A stretch of DNA of 64,000 bases. Source: Comamonas koreensis (GTDB lineage: Bacteria > Pseudomonadota > Gammaproteobacteria > Burkholderiales > Burkholderiaceae_C). This document shows, one piece after another, positions 9,238 through 17,910 of this stretch. Numbering within the stretch: the stretch's first letter is position 1; each line of letters opens with the position of its first letter. Position numbers and translations under genes: made by a program. A model generated the notes under the pieces. That model was not told where the DNA came from and made no database searches. It saw nothing but the letters and a program-made list of their open reading frames with translations. Location of the stretch: assembly GCF_014076495.1 (NCBI RefSeq), contig NZ_CP043575.1, positions 5,079,001 to 5,143,000 of the forward strand. Direction: 5' to 3'.

Positions 9238-10518
9238 ATGGACAGCCAACAGGATTTTCTTCGCGACGCAATGCGCCGTTTGAACTTGACGCGCGACGCT
9301 TTTGCCGAGCGCCTGGGCGTGCGCCGCCGCACCTTGGACACCTGGCTGTTGCCCGAGGCCTCGGGCGAAGCCCGCGCCATGCCAGATATGGCACAGAAGT
9401 TTGTCTCCGAGATCCTGTTTCGCGAAGCCGAGGGACACGACGCCCAGAAGCACCACCGCCCGCTGGCCGAGCGCATGTCGGCCGATGGCCGGCCACAGCT
9501 GCTGTCGGTGGCCCAGCTCGAGCGCGAAAGCCTGGAAGAATTGTTCCGCATCGCCGATGTGATGCAGCCCATTGCGCGCCGCCACAAGGTCTGCCGCGTG
9601 CTCGAAGGCGCCGTCATGGGCAGCCTGTTCTTTGAAGCCAGCACCCGCACCCGCGTGAGCTTTGGCGCCGCCTTCAGCCGCCTGGGCGGCTCGGTCTGCG
9701 ACACCACCGGCTTTACCTTCTCGTCGATGGCCAAGGGCGAATCCATCTATGACACCAGCCGCGTGATGGCCGGCTATGTCGATGCGCTCGTCATCCGCCA
9801 CCCCGAGCAAGGCTCGGTGGCCGAGTTCGCACGCGCGACGAACATCCCTGTGATCAATGCCGGCGACGGCCCCGGCGAGCACCCCAGCCAGGCGATCTTG
9901 GACATGTACACCATCCAGCGTGAGTTCTCGCGCCTGGGCAAGCTGATGGATGGCGCCCATATCGCGATGGTGGGCGATCTGAAGTACGGCCGCACCGTGC
10001 ATTCGCTGATCCGCCTGCTGTCGCTGTACAAGGGCATGAAGTTCACGCTGATCTCGCCCAGCTCGCTGGAGATGCCCGCCTACCTGATCGAGCTGGCCTC
10101 GACCAATGGCCATGTGGTGGAGGTCTCGACCTCGCTGCAAGACCTCAAGGGCGCCGATGTGGTCTACGCCACGCGCATCCAGAAAGAGCGCTTTGCCGGT
10201 GAGAACATCGAGGGCTATACGCCCGAGTTCCAGGTGCAGAAATCGCTGGTCGATGCGGTCTGCAAGCCCGACACCATCATCATGCACCCGCTGCCGCGCG
10301 ATGCCCGCGCCGGCGCCAACGATCTGTCCACCGATCTGAACCTGGACCCGCGCCTGGCCATCTTCCGCCAGACCGACAATGGCATCCCTGTGCGCATGGC
10401 TTTGTTTGCCGTTTTGATGGGTGTCGAGAGCCAGATTGCCCGCAATTTGCGCGATGTCACCTGGCGTTCTCCGGCTTTTGTAGGCCCGGATGATGCAGTG
10501 TTTGATACTTTGGATTAA
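9238..10518 (+). CDS. pyrB: Aspartate carbamoyltransferase catalytic chain with N-terminal HTH-like extension
   Basis: Forms N-carbamoylaspartate, the committed step of pyrimidine synthesis. From about residue 85 the protein is an E. coli-like catalytic chain: carbamoyl-phosphate loop STRTR near residue 135, the active-site Lys of SSMAKGES near 166, HPSQ near 215, VGDLKYGRTVHSL, and the late HPLPR motif, all intact. The first 80 or so residues are extra and contain RRLNLTRDAFAERLGV followed by RRRTLDTWLLPE, resembling a phage/Xre-type helix-turn-helix. At 426 residues it is over 100 longer than E. coli PyrB. No pyrI regulatory-chain gene is adjacent. The catalytic assignment is firm; the role of the N-terminus is unknown. 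Confidence 0.93.
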   Translation: MDSQQDFLRDAMRRLNLTRDAFAERLGVRRRTLDTWLLPEASGEARAMPDMAQKFVSEILFREAEGHDAQKHHRPLAERMSADGRPQLLSVAQLERESLEELFRIADVMQPIARRHKVCRVLEGAVMGSLFFEASTRTRVSFGAAFSRLGGSVCDTTGFTFSSMAKGESIYDTSRVMAGYVDALVIRHPEQGSVAEFARATNIPVINAGDGPGEHPSQAILDMYTIQREFSRLGKLMDGAHIAMVGDLKYGRTVHSLIRLLSLYKGMKFTLISPSSLEMPAYLIELASTNGHVVEVSTSLQDLKGADVVYATRIQKERFAGENIEGYTPEFQVQKSLVDAVCKPDTIIMHPLPRDARAGANDLSTDLNLDPRLAIFRQTDNGIPVRMALFAVLMGVESQIARNLRDVTWRSPAFVGPDDAVFDTLD

Positions 10519-10555
10519 ACTCTGCCTTACACAACACCATGATTTGAGACATTTT

Positions 10556-10645
10556 TTCGAAGCGCCCACTACTTGCTTCGAAAGAATTAACGTTTTTTTC
10601 CTGCGACTCCAGTGTTAGCGGCCATCTATCGATGGCCGCTTTTTT
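10556..10645 (+). terminator. Tandem stem-loops after pyrB, the second a strong intrinsic terminator
   Basis: The first inverted repeat, TTCGAAGC (10556-10563) with GCTTCGAA (10575-10582), is followed ten bases later by a seven-T run. The second, GCGGCCATC (10618-10626) with GATGGCCGC (10631-10639), has a four-base loop and six Ts directly after the stem, a textbook Rho-independent terminator. Together they close the pyrB unit about 125 bases after its stop. The spacing would also allow a short RNA between the pyrB stop and 10645. Confidence 0.85.
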
Positions 10646-10694
10646 GTCTGCGTGTAGTGCATTTTTCGTCTCTCCACTACGCTCAGCCCGGCAT

Positions 10695-10720
10695 GAAAAA
10701 AGGACTTGCAAGCAAGTCCT
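10695..10720 (-). terminator. Intrinsic terminator of the ExeM-like nuclease gene
   Basis: AGGACTTGC (10701-10709) and GCAAGTCCT (10712-10720) form a perfect inverted repeat with a two-base centre. On the minus strand the stem is followed by six Ts (10700-10695). It lies 51 bases beyond the nuclease stop codon and faces the pyrB terminator. Confidence 0.85.
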
Positions 10721-10771
10721 GGACAGAAGTGTCAGGCCCCTGCGGCCCTAAGCCGCAAGGGCTGGTTGCGC

Positions 10772-13700
10772 TTAGCGGCCCAGACCGAGGCGGCGCCGGC
10801 CCGCAGCGAGCAGACCCAGCAAGCCGCTCAGGCTCAGCAGGCTCCACAGACCCAAGGCCGGCACCGGCACAGCGCTGCCTGCGCCAGGCGTGCCCGGGTC
10901 GACGGGAGTGCCTGGGTCAACCGGCACATCGGCCAGCCAGCCAGCACCACCGGGATCGGCGATCTGGCCGTTGGCGACCATGTCGTCATCCCCATCACCA
11001 CCATCGACGATCTGCACGGTCAGCGTATTGCCGTTCACGGCCGATGGCAGGTTGTACCAATGCGGCGTGGTGTTGGCCTTGGTGGGACCGAACTTCCAGT
11101 ACTTGGCGTTGGCGGGCAGGGCTGCGGGGTAGCTGATGCTCATCGTGCCATTGCCGCCCATCGCGCAGCCCGTGGCCGTCCACTGCAGGGCGCCGTAGGG
11201 AACGCTCAGGCCTTGGGGCAAGGCGCCCAGCGAGGCAGCCGAAACAGCGACCGGCGCTTGCGCCAGGCGGCAGGCGTCCGCGCTGGTCCACTGCACCGCA
11301 GCGCTGCCGCCACCGCCAGCAGCGGGCAGCTCGACCTCAAAGTTCTGCTCCGGATCGGGGTCGACGGGCGTGCCTTCCAGGTTCAGGCCCAGCACGATCG
11401 GGTTGTGGTCGCTGGAGCGGTAGGCATCGGCCGCGTAGAACGAGGTGACTTGCGCGGCGCTCTTGAAGTTGGTGTTGTAGTCGATGACCGGCGGCTCTTC
11501 CGCATTGATCTGCCACTTGACCACATTTCCCACCTGGCTGGAGAGCGCCGAGCTGACCAGCACATGGTCGAGCGAGCCCCACAGCGTCTGGAAGCTGTAC
11601 GAGTACTGCCCCGCGCCCAGCTTCTGGTAGCCATGGCCTTCCAGGAAGGAGATCGGGTCTTCCTTGGCATAGGCGTTGAAGTCACCCATCAGCACATTCT
11701 TGCCATTGCCCGCTTGCGTCGGGTTGCCTTGCAGCCAGGCTTGCAGCTGCTCGACGGCACGCTTGCGCGACTGGTTGTTGGCGCCCTGGCCGTCGCCGAT
11801 GTCGGGATCGTTGACACTGCCCTTGGACTTCAAGTGGTTGACCACCACGGTGAACTGGTCCTTGCCGCCGCCAGCGAGCGTCTTCTCGAAGGTCTGGGCC
11901 AGGGGCACGCGGTTGCCATAGGTGGCGTTGAAGGCATCGTACTGCGCCTCATCGGGCACGGCCGGCACACCCACGGGGGTCACACGGTCCTTGCGGTAGA
12001 TGACCGCGACAGTGATCGCATCATGGCCTGCAGCGACTGCCGTTTTGCCGCCACCGGCATGGAAGGGGCCCTTCACGTAGTCATAGACATCGCTGCCATG
12101 CTGGGCGTTGAGGGCCCGGGTCAGCGCCGCCAAGGCGCTGGTGGTCTCAAAGCCGTTGTTCTGGATTTCCATCAGGCCGTAGACGTCGGCATCCAGCCCC
12201 AGCAGATTGCTGACGATCTTGTCGGTCTGACGCGTCAGTTCCTCGGCATTGTCCGCACCCCGGCCTTCGAGCGAATCGCCGTAGGGGTTGGTAAATTTAG
12301 CCGTGCCCAGGGTGCTGAAGAAATTCAGCACGTTGGCCGAAGCGATCTTGACCGTCGGGCTGCCCACCGCTTGCTGCAGGTCGGCCACCGTGGGGCGCGC
12401 GGCACCGCTGAAGACCGGCTTTTGCAGCGGCTGCACCCGGTAGCTGGTCTGGTGCTCGCCCGCAGCCGTATCGATGAAGTGGTCCAGAATGCCTTCAATC
12501 GCTGGCGTGCTGTCTCCCGCACGCAAGCTGTTGCTGGCGCTCAGGTCCTGGCCATTGCGGCCCAGCACGGTGGCCGGGTTTTGCTTGCTGCTGCCATCGT
12601 CCAGAATGATCTGGCTGCGCTTGACCGTCTCCAGATAGGCCTTGTTGCCATTGATGTCGGGCGCATTCAGCTCGGTGTACTGCACCAGCTTTTCCTTGTC
12701 ACTCAGCGTGACCATGCCATAGCGGCCCAGGTAGTAGTTGTCCGTCACGACCAGTGGGCCGGTGCTGCCGGTGATGCGCACGCGCATGCCTTCGTAGCGC
12801 TCCCAGTTGGCATAGGCGGGCATGGGCAGGCTCAGCTCCACCAGCGCTGGCAGCGCCTGCTTGGCGCCGCCATTGAGCACGCTGAAGTTCAGGATGCTGC
12901 CACCCAGCTGGGTCAGGCCCTTGTACTCGCTGACCGTGGCGGTCAGTTGCACGGCCTGGCCCACGCTGTCAGCGCCCAGACCGGCAATTGGCGTGCTGCC
13001 GTAGTAGACAAACACCGCCTCGGAGGTGGCGACATTGTTGTCGTCGTCTTCGGGCAGCGACTGGATATAGAAGCCGCTGAGGTCAGGCAGGTACGCGGTC
13101 ACAATGCCGCGCACCGTCACGCTCTGGCCCACCAGGGGCGAGGCATCACCTGCGCCCTGCACCGCAGAGATCGGGGTGGTGGCCACCGGTGCCAGGTTCT
13201 GCGCCAAACCGGGCGAGCCGATATTGACAGGCGTCGAGGGCTGGGCAAAGCCGTCGAGCACGCCGACCGCAGCAGCGGTATAGCGCGGCTCGGACGTGGA
13301 CTTGCCATCCCATACCGCCGACACACCATTGCCGACCGTGGTGCCCGCATTGCGCACCGCCGCACCGGCGTGGTCGCTGGTGGAAACGGCTGTGCCGCTG
13401 GGGTTCTTCGCAGGAGCCACGGTCGAGCCATCGGTCGCCGTCAGCGCCTTGCTGCCGTAGTTCATGGCGGCCGCCACGTAGCCATTGGCGTCGTACACCA
13501 AGACGGCATCGCCCTTGCCCAGGCCTTGTCCGGCGACCAGGATGACGGGTGTGCTGGCCTGCAAGCCCCAGGCGGTACGGAAGGCATCGGGTGTGGTCTC
13601 ATTGAGCACCACCAGACGTGCGCCCGCTGCCAAGCTGGTGCCGGCGGGGAAGGCGCTGGGCACCGCGCCGCTGCTGTCAGTCCAGCCCCAGCCGCTCAGA

Positions 13701-15856
13701 TCCACGGGGCTGGTGCCGTAGTTGAACAGCTCAAAGAAATCGCCGCCGTCGGCATTGGAGTTGACCTCGGAGATCAGCACCTTGGCCGTGGCTGCCACCG
13801 CGCTGCTGACGGTAAAGCTCAGCGTCTGCTCCGCGGCCAAGGCGTTGCCGGCCATGTCCTGCACCGCCCCGGCGGGCAGCACCAGGCTGTAGCGCTTGCC
13901 CGGCTGGTAGCCGCCGCTGCGCGTAAAGCTCAGCGCGCTGCCATTGATGGCCACTTGCGCATCGGTCATCGGCACGGTAGCGATCACGGCACCGTCTTCC
14001 AGCAGCGAGAGGCTGCCGCTGCCGCGCTGCACCGTTTCGCTGAACTGCAGGCGCACCACGGCCGTCTTGCCCACTTCCACGGCGTTTTGCAGGGGGCTGG
14101 TGCTTTGCAGCACGGGGGCGGTGGTGTCGGCAGCGACGGGGCCGCCGAGCTTGACGGTATTGCCCTGGAACTGCTGGTCTGCAAAAGGCAGGTCCTTGGA
14201 GACTGAGCCCTTGCCCGGCCAGATGGTGTCGCCATTGTCCTGCAGCAGCTGCACGGTGGTGCCTTGTGCGGTGCTGGTGGGGCTGACCAGGGTCTCAAAG
14301 CTGCCACCAGTGGTGCGCAGCAGGTTGTCCAGTACGTTGTCCAGTTGCTGCACGACGGTGGTGCCCGGGCCATTCCAGACAAAGAATGCAAAGTTGGTGT
14401 TGACAGCCGGATCGGCCTTGCCCGGAGGGCCGGCCAGGATCAGGAACTTGCCGTCATCGGTACGCTGCATGTCGCGAATGCCGCGCCCGCCCAGGTTCAG
14501 CTCGATGGGCGCGCCCAGCACAGGCGCAGTGCCCGCCACCATGGCTGCCGGGTTGGTGACCGGGATGATCAGCGCGCGGTTGCGCAGCTGGGCGCTGGCC
14601 AGCGGCGCGCGGAAGCCCAGCAGCAGTTGGCCGTCAGCGGTGGCCGCCATGCCTTCGATCGAGAAACCTGCAGCCGACTCGGGTGGCACCTTGTCAGCCG
14701 ACGAGGCCACAAAGCCGTAGTAGTTGGCGCCCTTGCCATGGACATTCGTGCGGTCCCAGGTGGTCAGCTGCATCTCCAGACCACCGTACGAACCCTTGAA
14801 GGTAAATTCCGTGTTGGCGCCGGTGCCCGACACATCTACCGCAAACAGGTGCTCGCGGTTGTCCGCCTCGCTGCCATCGGACTTGTTGCTGTGCGAGCCG
14901 GTGAAATACAGCGTGTTGCCGATGCGCGTGCCGGCCTCCAGGTCCAGCTCCTTGGTCAGCCCCAGCAAGCTGCCAAATTCCCATTCCTTGATCGCCACAC
15001 CGCCACCACGGGGGTAGACGCGCAGCACATTGCCTTCGTCGTCACCCACCACCATGTAGCTGGCGTCGAGTGCAATGCCGGCGGAGGCGTCCGAGCTACC
15101 CGCCGTGGTCGTGGGCAGCGGGGTGAAGGTCGCGGTCTCGCCAGCATCCGGATCCACCACGGTCATCGCCGTGGGCGCCGTGCCGTTGCCCGTCCAGTTG
15201 GCAGCGGTGCTGATGGCCGACAGCAGCTCTGCGGCCGTGCCTTCGGTGACGCCCTTGGCGCCGTCATACGCAAAATTGTTTTGCTTGACCAGCGCAATGG
15301 CCGTGCCGCCATTGACCAAGCCAGGTGGCAAGGCCGAGGTATTGGAGTTGCTGGCGTTGCTGTCCCAGGTGCCAGCGGTCACATTGTTGAGCGCATACAG
15401 GAACCGTGGGGTGGCCTCAGAGCCCTGGTAGACCAGCACGCTGTCACCACCAGCGGCCAAGTTGAAGCTGCCCGTGGCGGTAACGCTACCGTAGTTGGCC
15501 GTGGGGGTCTTGGTATCTGCGGCGCCGATCTTGACGATGGTGCCCGCAGGCAGGTCCTCCGTCGCTTGCCACACCAGCACACCCTCGCCGCTGCGAAACG
15601 CGCCGGCATTGGTCCAGCCGTTGTCGGTCACACGGATCTCGGTGCCCGCTTCGATGTTGCGCAGCAGCACCAGGCTGACGGCATCGGGCGTATCCGACGC
15701 AAAACCGACCACCGCCACTTCGCCAGCGGCAAGCGTGGTCTGGGCAGAAGCGGGCAGCACACTGGCAGCCAGCAGCAAGGCAGCGGCCAGCGACAGGCCT
15801 TGGGATGCACGCACGCTGGCGCGGCATGCAGAGGAAATGGAGCGAAGAGCAAACAT
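10772..15856 (-). CDS. Very large secreted ExeM/NucH-type endonuclease with lamin-tail and IPTL-CTERM-like regions
   Basis: A 1694-residue multidomain exported protein. In order: signal peptide (about 1-40); beta-rich repeats; a DUF3616-like region (about 265-510); an Ig-like Big_5 segment beginning DTTAPVLQSTSP (about 575-685); a lamin-tail domain (KVLISEVNSNADGGDFFELF, about 690-790); an OB-like segment (GQSVTVRGIVTAYLPDLSGF); and an endonuclease/exonuclease/phosphatase domain (about 1168-1490) with ASANVLNFF, LMEIQNN, VVNHLKSKG, GDFNAYA, LDHVL and SDHNP, the catalytic set of ExeM/NucH nucleases. The C-terminus has a choice-of-anchor U-like region (GGDGDDDMVANGQIADPGG), a DPGTP linker and a VPALGLWSLL helix plus RRR, an IPTL-CTERM-like signal. 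The role is probably extracellular DNA degradation. No clear ribosome site precedes the chosen ATG; a TTG nine codons upstream is an alternative. Confidence 0.88.
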   Translation of the reverse strand: MFALRSISSACRASVRASQGLSLAAALLLAASVLPASAQTTLAAGEVAVVGFASDTPDAVSLVLLRNIEAGTEIRVTDNGWTNAGAFRSGEGVLVWQATEDLPAGTIVKIGAADTKTPTANYGSVTATGSFNLAAGGDSVLVYQGSEATPRFLYALNNVTAGTWDSNASNSNTSALPPGLVNGGTAIALVKQNNFAYDGAKGVTEGTAAELLSAISTAANWTGNGTAPTAMTVVDPDAGETATFTPLPTTTAGSSDASAGIALDASYMVVGDDEGNVLRVYPRGGGVAIKEWEFGSLLGLTKELDLEAGTRIGNTLYFTGSHSNKSDGSEADNREHLFAVDVSGTGANTEFTFKGSYGGLEMQLTTWDRTNVHGKGANYYGFVASSADKVPPESAAGFSIEGMAATADGQLLLGFRAPLASAQLRNRALIIPVTNPAAMVAGTAPVLGAPIELNLGGRGIRDMQRTDDGKFLILAGPPGKADPAVNTNFAFFVWNGPGTTVVQQLDNVLDNLLRTTGGSFETLVSPTSTAQGTTVQLLQDNGDTIWPGKGSVSKDLPFADQQFQGNTVKLGGPVAADTTAPVLQSTSPLQNAVEVGKTAVVRLQFSETVQRGSGSLSLLEDGAVIATVPMTDAQVAINGSALSFTRSGGYQPGKRYSLVLPAGAVQDMAGNALAAEQTLSFTVSSAVAATAKVLISEVNSNADGGDFFELFNYGTSPVDLSGWGWTDSSGAVPSAFPAGTSLAAGARLVVLNETTPDAFRTAWGLQASTPVILVAGQGLGKGDAVLVYDANGYVAAAMNYGSKALTATDGSTVAPAKNPSGTAVSTSDHAGAAVRNAGTTVGNGVSAVWDGKSTSEPRYTAAAVGVLDGFAQPSTPVNIGSPGLAQNLAPVATTPISAVQGAGDASPLVGQSVTVRGIVTAYLPDLSGFYIQSLPEDDDNNVATSEAVFVYYGSTPIAGLGADSVGQAVQLTATVSEYKGLTQLGGSILNFSVLNGGAKQALPALVELSLPMPAYANWERYEGMRVRITGSTGPLVVTDNYYLGRYGMVTLSDKEKLVQYTELNAPDINGNKAYLETVKRSQIILDDGSSKQNPATVLGRNGQDLSASNSLRAGDSTPAIEGILDHFIDTAAGEHQTSYRVQPLQKPVFSGAARPTVADLQQAVGSPTVKIASANVLNFFSTLGTAKFTNPYGDSLEGRGADNAEELTRQTDKIVSNLLGLDADVYGLMEIQNNGFETTSALAALTRALNAQHGSDVYDYVKGPFHAGGGKTAVAAGHDAITVAVIYRKDRVTPVGVPAVPDEAQYDAFNATYGNRVPLAQTFEKTLAGGGKDQFTVVVNHLKSKGSVNDPDIGDGQGANNQSRKRAVEQLQAWLQGNPTQAGNGKNVLMGDFNAYAKEDPISFLEGHGYQKLGAGQYSYSFQTLWGSLDHVLVSSALSSQVGNVVKWQINAEEPPVIDYNTNFKSAAQVTSFYAADAYRSSDHNPIVLGLNLEGTPVDPDPEQNFEVELPAAGGGGSAAVQWTSADACRLAQAPVAVSAASLGALPQGLSVPYGALQWTATGCAMGGNGTMSISYPAALPANAKYWKFGPTKANTTPHWYNLPSAVNGNTLTVQIVDGGDGDDDMVANGQIADPGGAGWLADVPVDPGTPVDPGTPGAGSAVPVPALGLWSLLSLSGLLGLLAAGRRRLGLGR

Positions 15857-15985
15857 GGCAGCTAAGGAGGAAGTGGCAAACAACCTCTCTTTGTCGCCGC
15901 TGGCGATGAAAGCTCCGTGTCAGAAACTGTAAGCGTTCCCAAAAACCGACATCGCCGCCCTTGTCAGCACCCGGTCACAACCAGG

Positions 15986-16870
15986 TCACATTGCAAAGGC
16001 AAGCGCCACGCCAGCAAACAGGCTCACACCGATCCAGTGGCTTTTGCTGAAGGCGGTAAAACAGCCTTCGCGCGTGCGCTGGCGGATCAGGCTGTAGTGC
16101 CACAGCATCTGCGCGGCGGCTACAGCCACGCCCAGCCACCAGGGCCAGGCCAGCTGCAAGGGTGCCAGCGCCAGCACCGTCAGGCCCAGGCAGACCACAA
16201 AGAAAGCCATGATGGCGGCGACATCAAAACGGCCCAAGGTGATGGCCGAGGTCTTCATGCCAATTTTCAGATCGTCGTCGCGGTCGACCATCGCGTACTC
16301 GGTGTCATAGGCCAGCACCATGCACATATTGGCCAGCCACAAGAGCCAGGCCATCAACGGCACCTGGCCTTGCACAGCGGCAAACGCAATCAGCACGCCA
16401 AAGTTGAAGGCAATGCCCAAGAAAGCCTGGGGCATGGCAAAAAAACGCTTGGTAAAGGGGTAGAAGATGGTGAACAGCACCGCAGGCACCGACCAGGCCA
16501 CCGCTTCCCAGCGCGTGGTCAACACCAGCGCCAGCGACAGCAGGGTCAGCACCACGCCGACCATCGCCGCCTCGAACACCGAAATCTTGCCGGTGGTGAT
16601 GGGGCGCTGCGCCGTGCGTTTGACATGGCGGTCGAACTTGCGGTCGGCAATGTCATTGATGCAGCAGCCTGCGCTGCGCATCAGAAAAGTGCCCAGCACA
16701 AACACCAGCACCAGGTGCCAGCCCGGAAAGCCCCCCGACGCGGCCCACAGCGCCACCAAGGTGGGCCAGACCAGCACCAGCCAGCCGGCAGGGCGGTTGA
16801 AGCGGATCAGATCCAGGTACAGCGCAAAGCGCTCAGACAGCGAGGTGGAGGGATGGGCAGCAGCAGACAT
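15986..16870 (-). CDS. ubiA: 4-hydroxybenzoate octaprenyltransferase
   Basis: Integral membrane prenyltransferase that attaches the polyprenyl chain to 4-hydroxybenzoate in ubiquinone synthesis. The 294-residue protein has both Asp-rich motifs that bind Mg-prenyl diphosphate: NDIADRKFD at about residues 72-80 and [12 protein letters not shown] at about 189-200, between hydrophobic helices, plus [11 protein letters not shown]. The start is the ATG of [10 protein letters not shown]; sequence upstream in frame overlaps the PAP2 gene. It is the last gene of the recG-oxyR-PAP2-ubiA run on the minus strand. Confidence 0.95.
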   Translation of the reverse strand: MSAAAHPSTSLSERFALYLDLIRFNRPAGWLVLVWPTLVALWAASGGFPGWHLVLVFVLGTFLMRSAGCCINDIADRKFDRHVKRTAQRPITTGKISVFEAAMVGVVLTLLSLALVLTTRWEAVAWSVPAVLFTIFYPFTKRFFAMPQAFLGIAFNFGVLIAFAAVQGQVPLMAWLLWLANMCMVLAYDTEYAMVDRDDDLKIGMKTSAITLGRFDVAAIMAFFVVCLGLTVLALAPLQLAWPWWLGVAVAAAQMLWHYSLIRQRTREGCFTAFSKSHWIGVSLFAGVALAFAM

Positions 16871-16916
16871 AGGGGGCAAGCATAGCGTCACAGGTCTACC
16901 CTGTGCCCTGTCTTTG

Positions 16917-17864
16917 TCAATTTTGGCGCTCGCCCCGCCCCAGCACCAGGGCCGCCAGCGCGCACCAGGCCAGGCCCAGCAGCGCGCCAGCGAGCACATC
17001 GCTGGCAAAGTGCGCCTGCAGCAGGATGCGGCTGAGCGCAATGGTGGCGACCAGCAGAGCGCAGCCCCAGGCCAAGGCCCGGCTCGCCGTCGGCGAGAGG
17101 CTGCCGCGCAGCGCCAGCCATAGCAGGCCATAGACCACCACAGCGCCCGAGGTGTGGCCACTGGGAAAACTGGCGCCCGATGTCAGCATCTCATGGAGTA
17201 CCTCGGGGCGGGCGCGGTCCAGCAGGTTTTTCAGCAGGCGCACCGCCAGGCCATTGAGGCCGATGAAAAACACCCAGGCCCACAAGGCCTGCCACTGCGC
17301 GCCCAGCGCCAACCAGCCCGCCACCAGCAGCACCATGACCGCCAGCCAGCGCACATCGCCCGCAGCGGTCAGCACATGCAGCAGCTCCCGCATGGGCGCC
17401 GAGACATGGTCTTGCGCCCATTGCTGGGCCCCCGCATCGGCCGCCATCAAACGGGCATGGCCGGCATGCTCCGGGTAGACCACCACCCAGGCGAGCATCG
17501 CAAACACCAGCAGGCAGCCCGCTGCCACGCCCAGCGGCATCGCCACTGGCCGCTTGGCGGCATACAGCACGGCGGCCTGCCTGCGCGGCAGCCAGCGCCA
17601 AACCAGCGCCCCTGCCAGCAACCAGGCGGCGAGCAGCACCGGCATCCAGGCATCCAGCATGGCCAAGGCCTGAAAGAAGATGCGCGATCCCCCAGCCAGC
17701 TCCCGGCTCTGGGCCACCGCATGCTCAGCACCGAAAAGCCCCAGCGCGACCAAGCACAGCCCCTGGCGACACAGGCCTCGGCCAGCCGCCAACAACGATA
17801 GCCACCGAAGCGGCAACAACACAGACAACACGTTCACAACACCCCAGAAAATACAAAACCCCAT
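16917..17864 (-). CDS. PAP2-family membrane phosphatase
   Basis: A 315-residue polytopic membrane protein with the three-part PAP2 signature: [16 protein letters not shown] and [12 protein letters not shown], all in the C-terminal half. The family removes phosphate from lipid phosphates or undecaprenyl diphosphate at the periplasmic face; the substrate here cannot be told. The chosen ATG lies within the inverted repeat that looks like the oxyR terminator and has no ribosome site, so a start further in (in-frame GTG codons follow at about residues 10 and 12) is quite possible. The stop is 46 bases before ubiA. Confidence 0.82.
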   Translation of the reverse strand: MGFCIFWGVVNVLSVLLPLRWLSLLAAGRGLCRQGLCLVALGLFGAEHAVAQSRELAGGSRIFFQALAMLDAWMPVLLAAWLLAGALVWRWLPRRQAAVLYAAKRPVAMPLGVAAGCLLVFAMLAWVVVYPEHAGHARLMAADAGAQQWAQDHVSAPMRELLHVLTAAGDVRWLAVMVLLVAGWLALGAQWQALWAWVFFIGLNGLAVRLLKNLLDRARPEVLHEMLTSGASFPSGHTSGAVVVYGLLWLALRGSLSPTASRALAWGCALLVATIALSRILLQAHFASDVLAGALLGLAWCALAALVLGRGERQN

Positions 17865-17885
17865 GCAGGCATGCCATGCATGGGG
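17847..17885 (-). terminator. Putative terminator after oxyR
   Basis: CCCCATGCA (17859-17867) and TGCATGGGG (17877-17885) form a perfect nine-base inverted repeat. On the minus strand the stem is followed by TTTTGTATTTTC. It lies 26 bases after the oxyR stop and overlaps the annotated ATG of the PAP2 gene, which bears on where that gene really starts. Confidence 0.7.
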
Positions 17886-17910
17886 TCCAAAAGAAACCGT
17901 GCAGCGCGGT

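Noticed and set aside
10870..10920. Tandem repeat encoding the DPGTP linker near the nuclease C-terminus
   Set aside because: It is a short Pro/Gly linker repeated about twice before the sorting helix, common in secreted proteins and not a separate repeat element.
10706..14206. An 1166-residue open frame on the plus strand opposite the nuclease gene
   Set aside because: It is the antisense shadow of a high-G+C coding region; composition is His/Gly/Ala/Arg-rich with no recognisable domain, and the minus strand encodes a clear multidomain protein.
15972..15990. Direct repeat GGTCACA-ACCA-GGTCACA with 11-base spacing, resembling a Pho box upstream of the secreted nuclease
   Set aside because: It is in the wrong orientation for the nuclease, and its right half overlaps the last codons of ubiA, so coincidence is likely.
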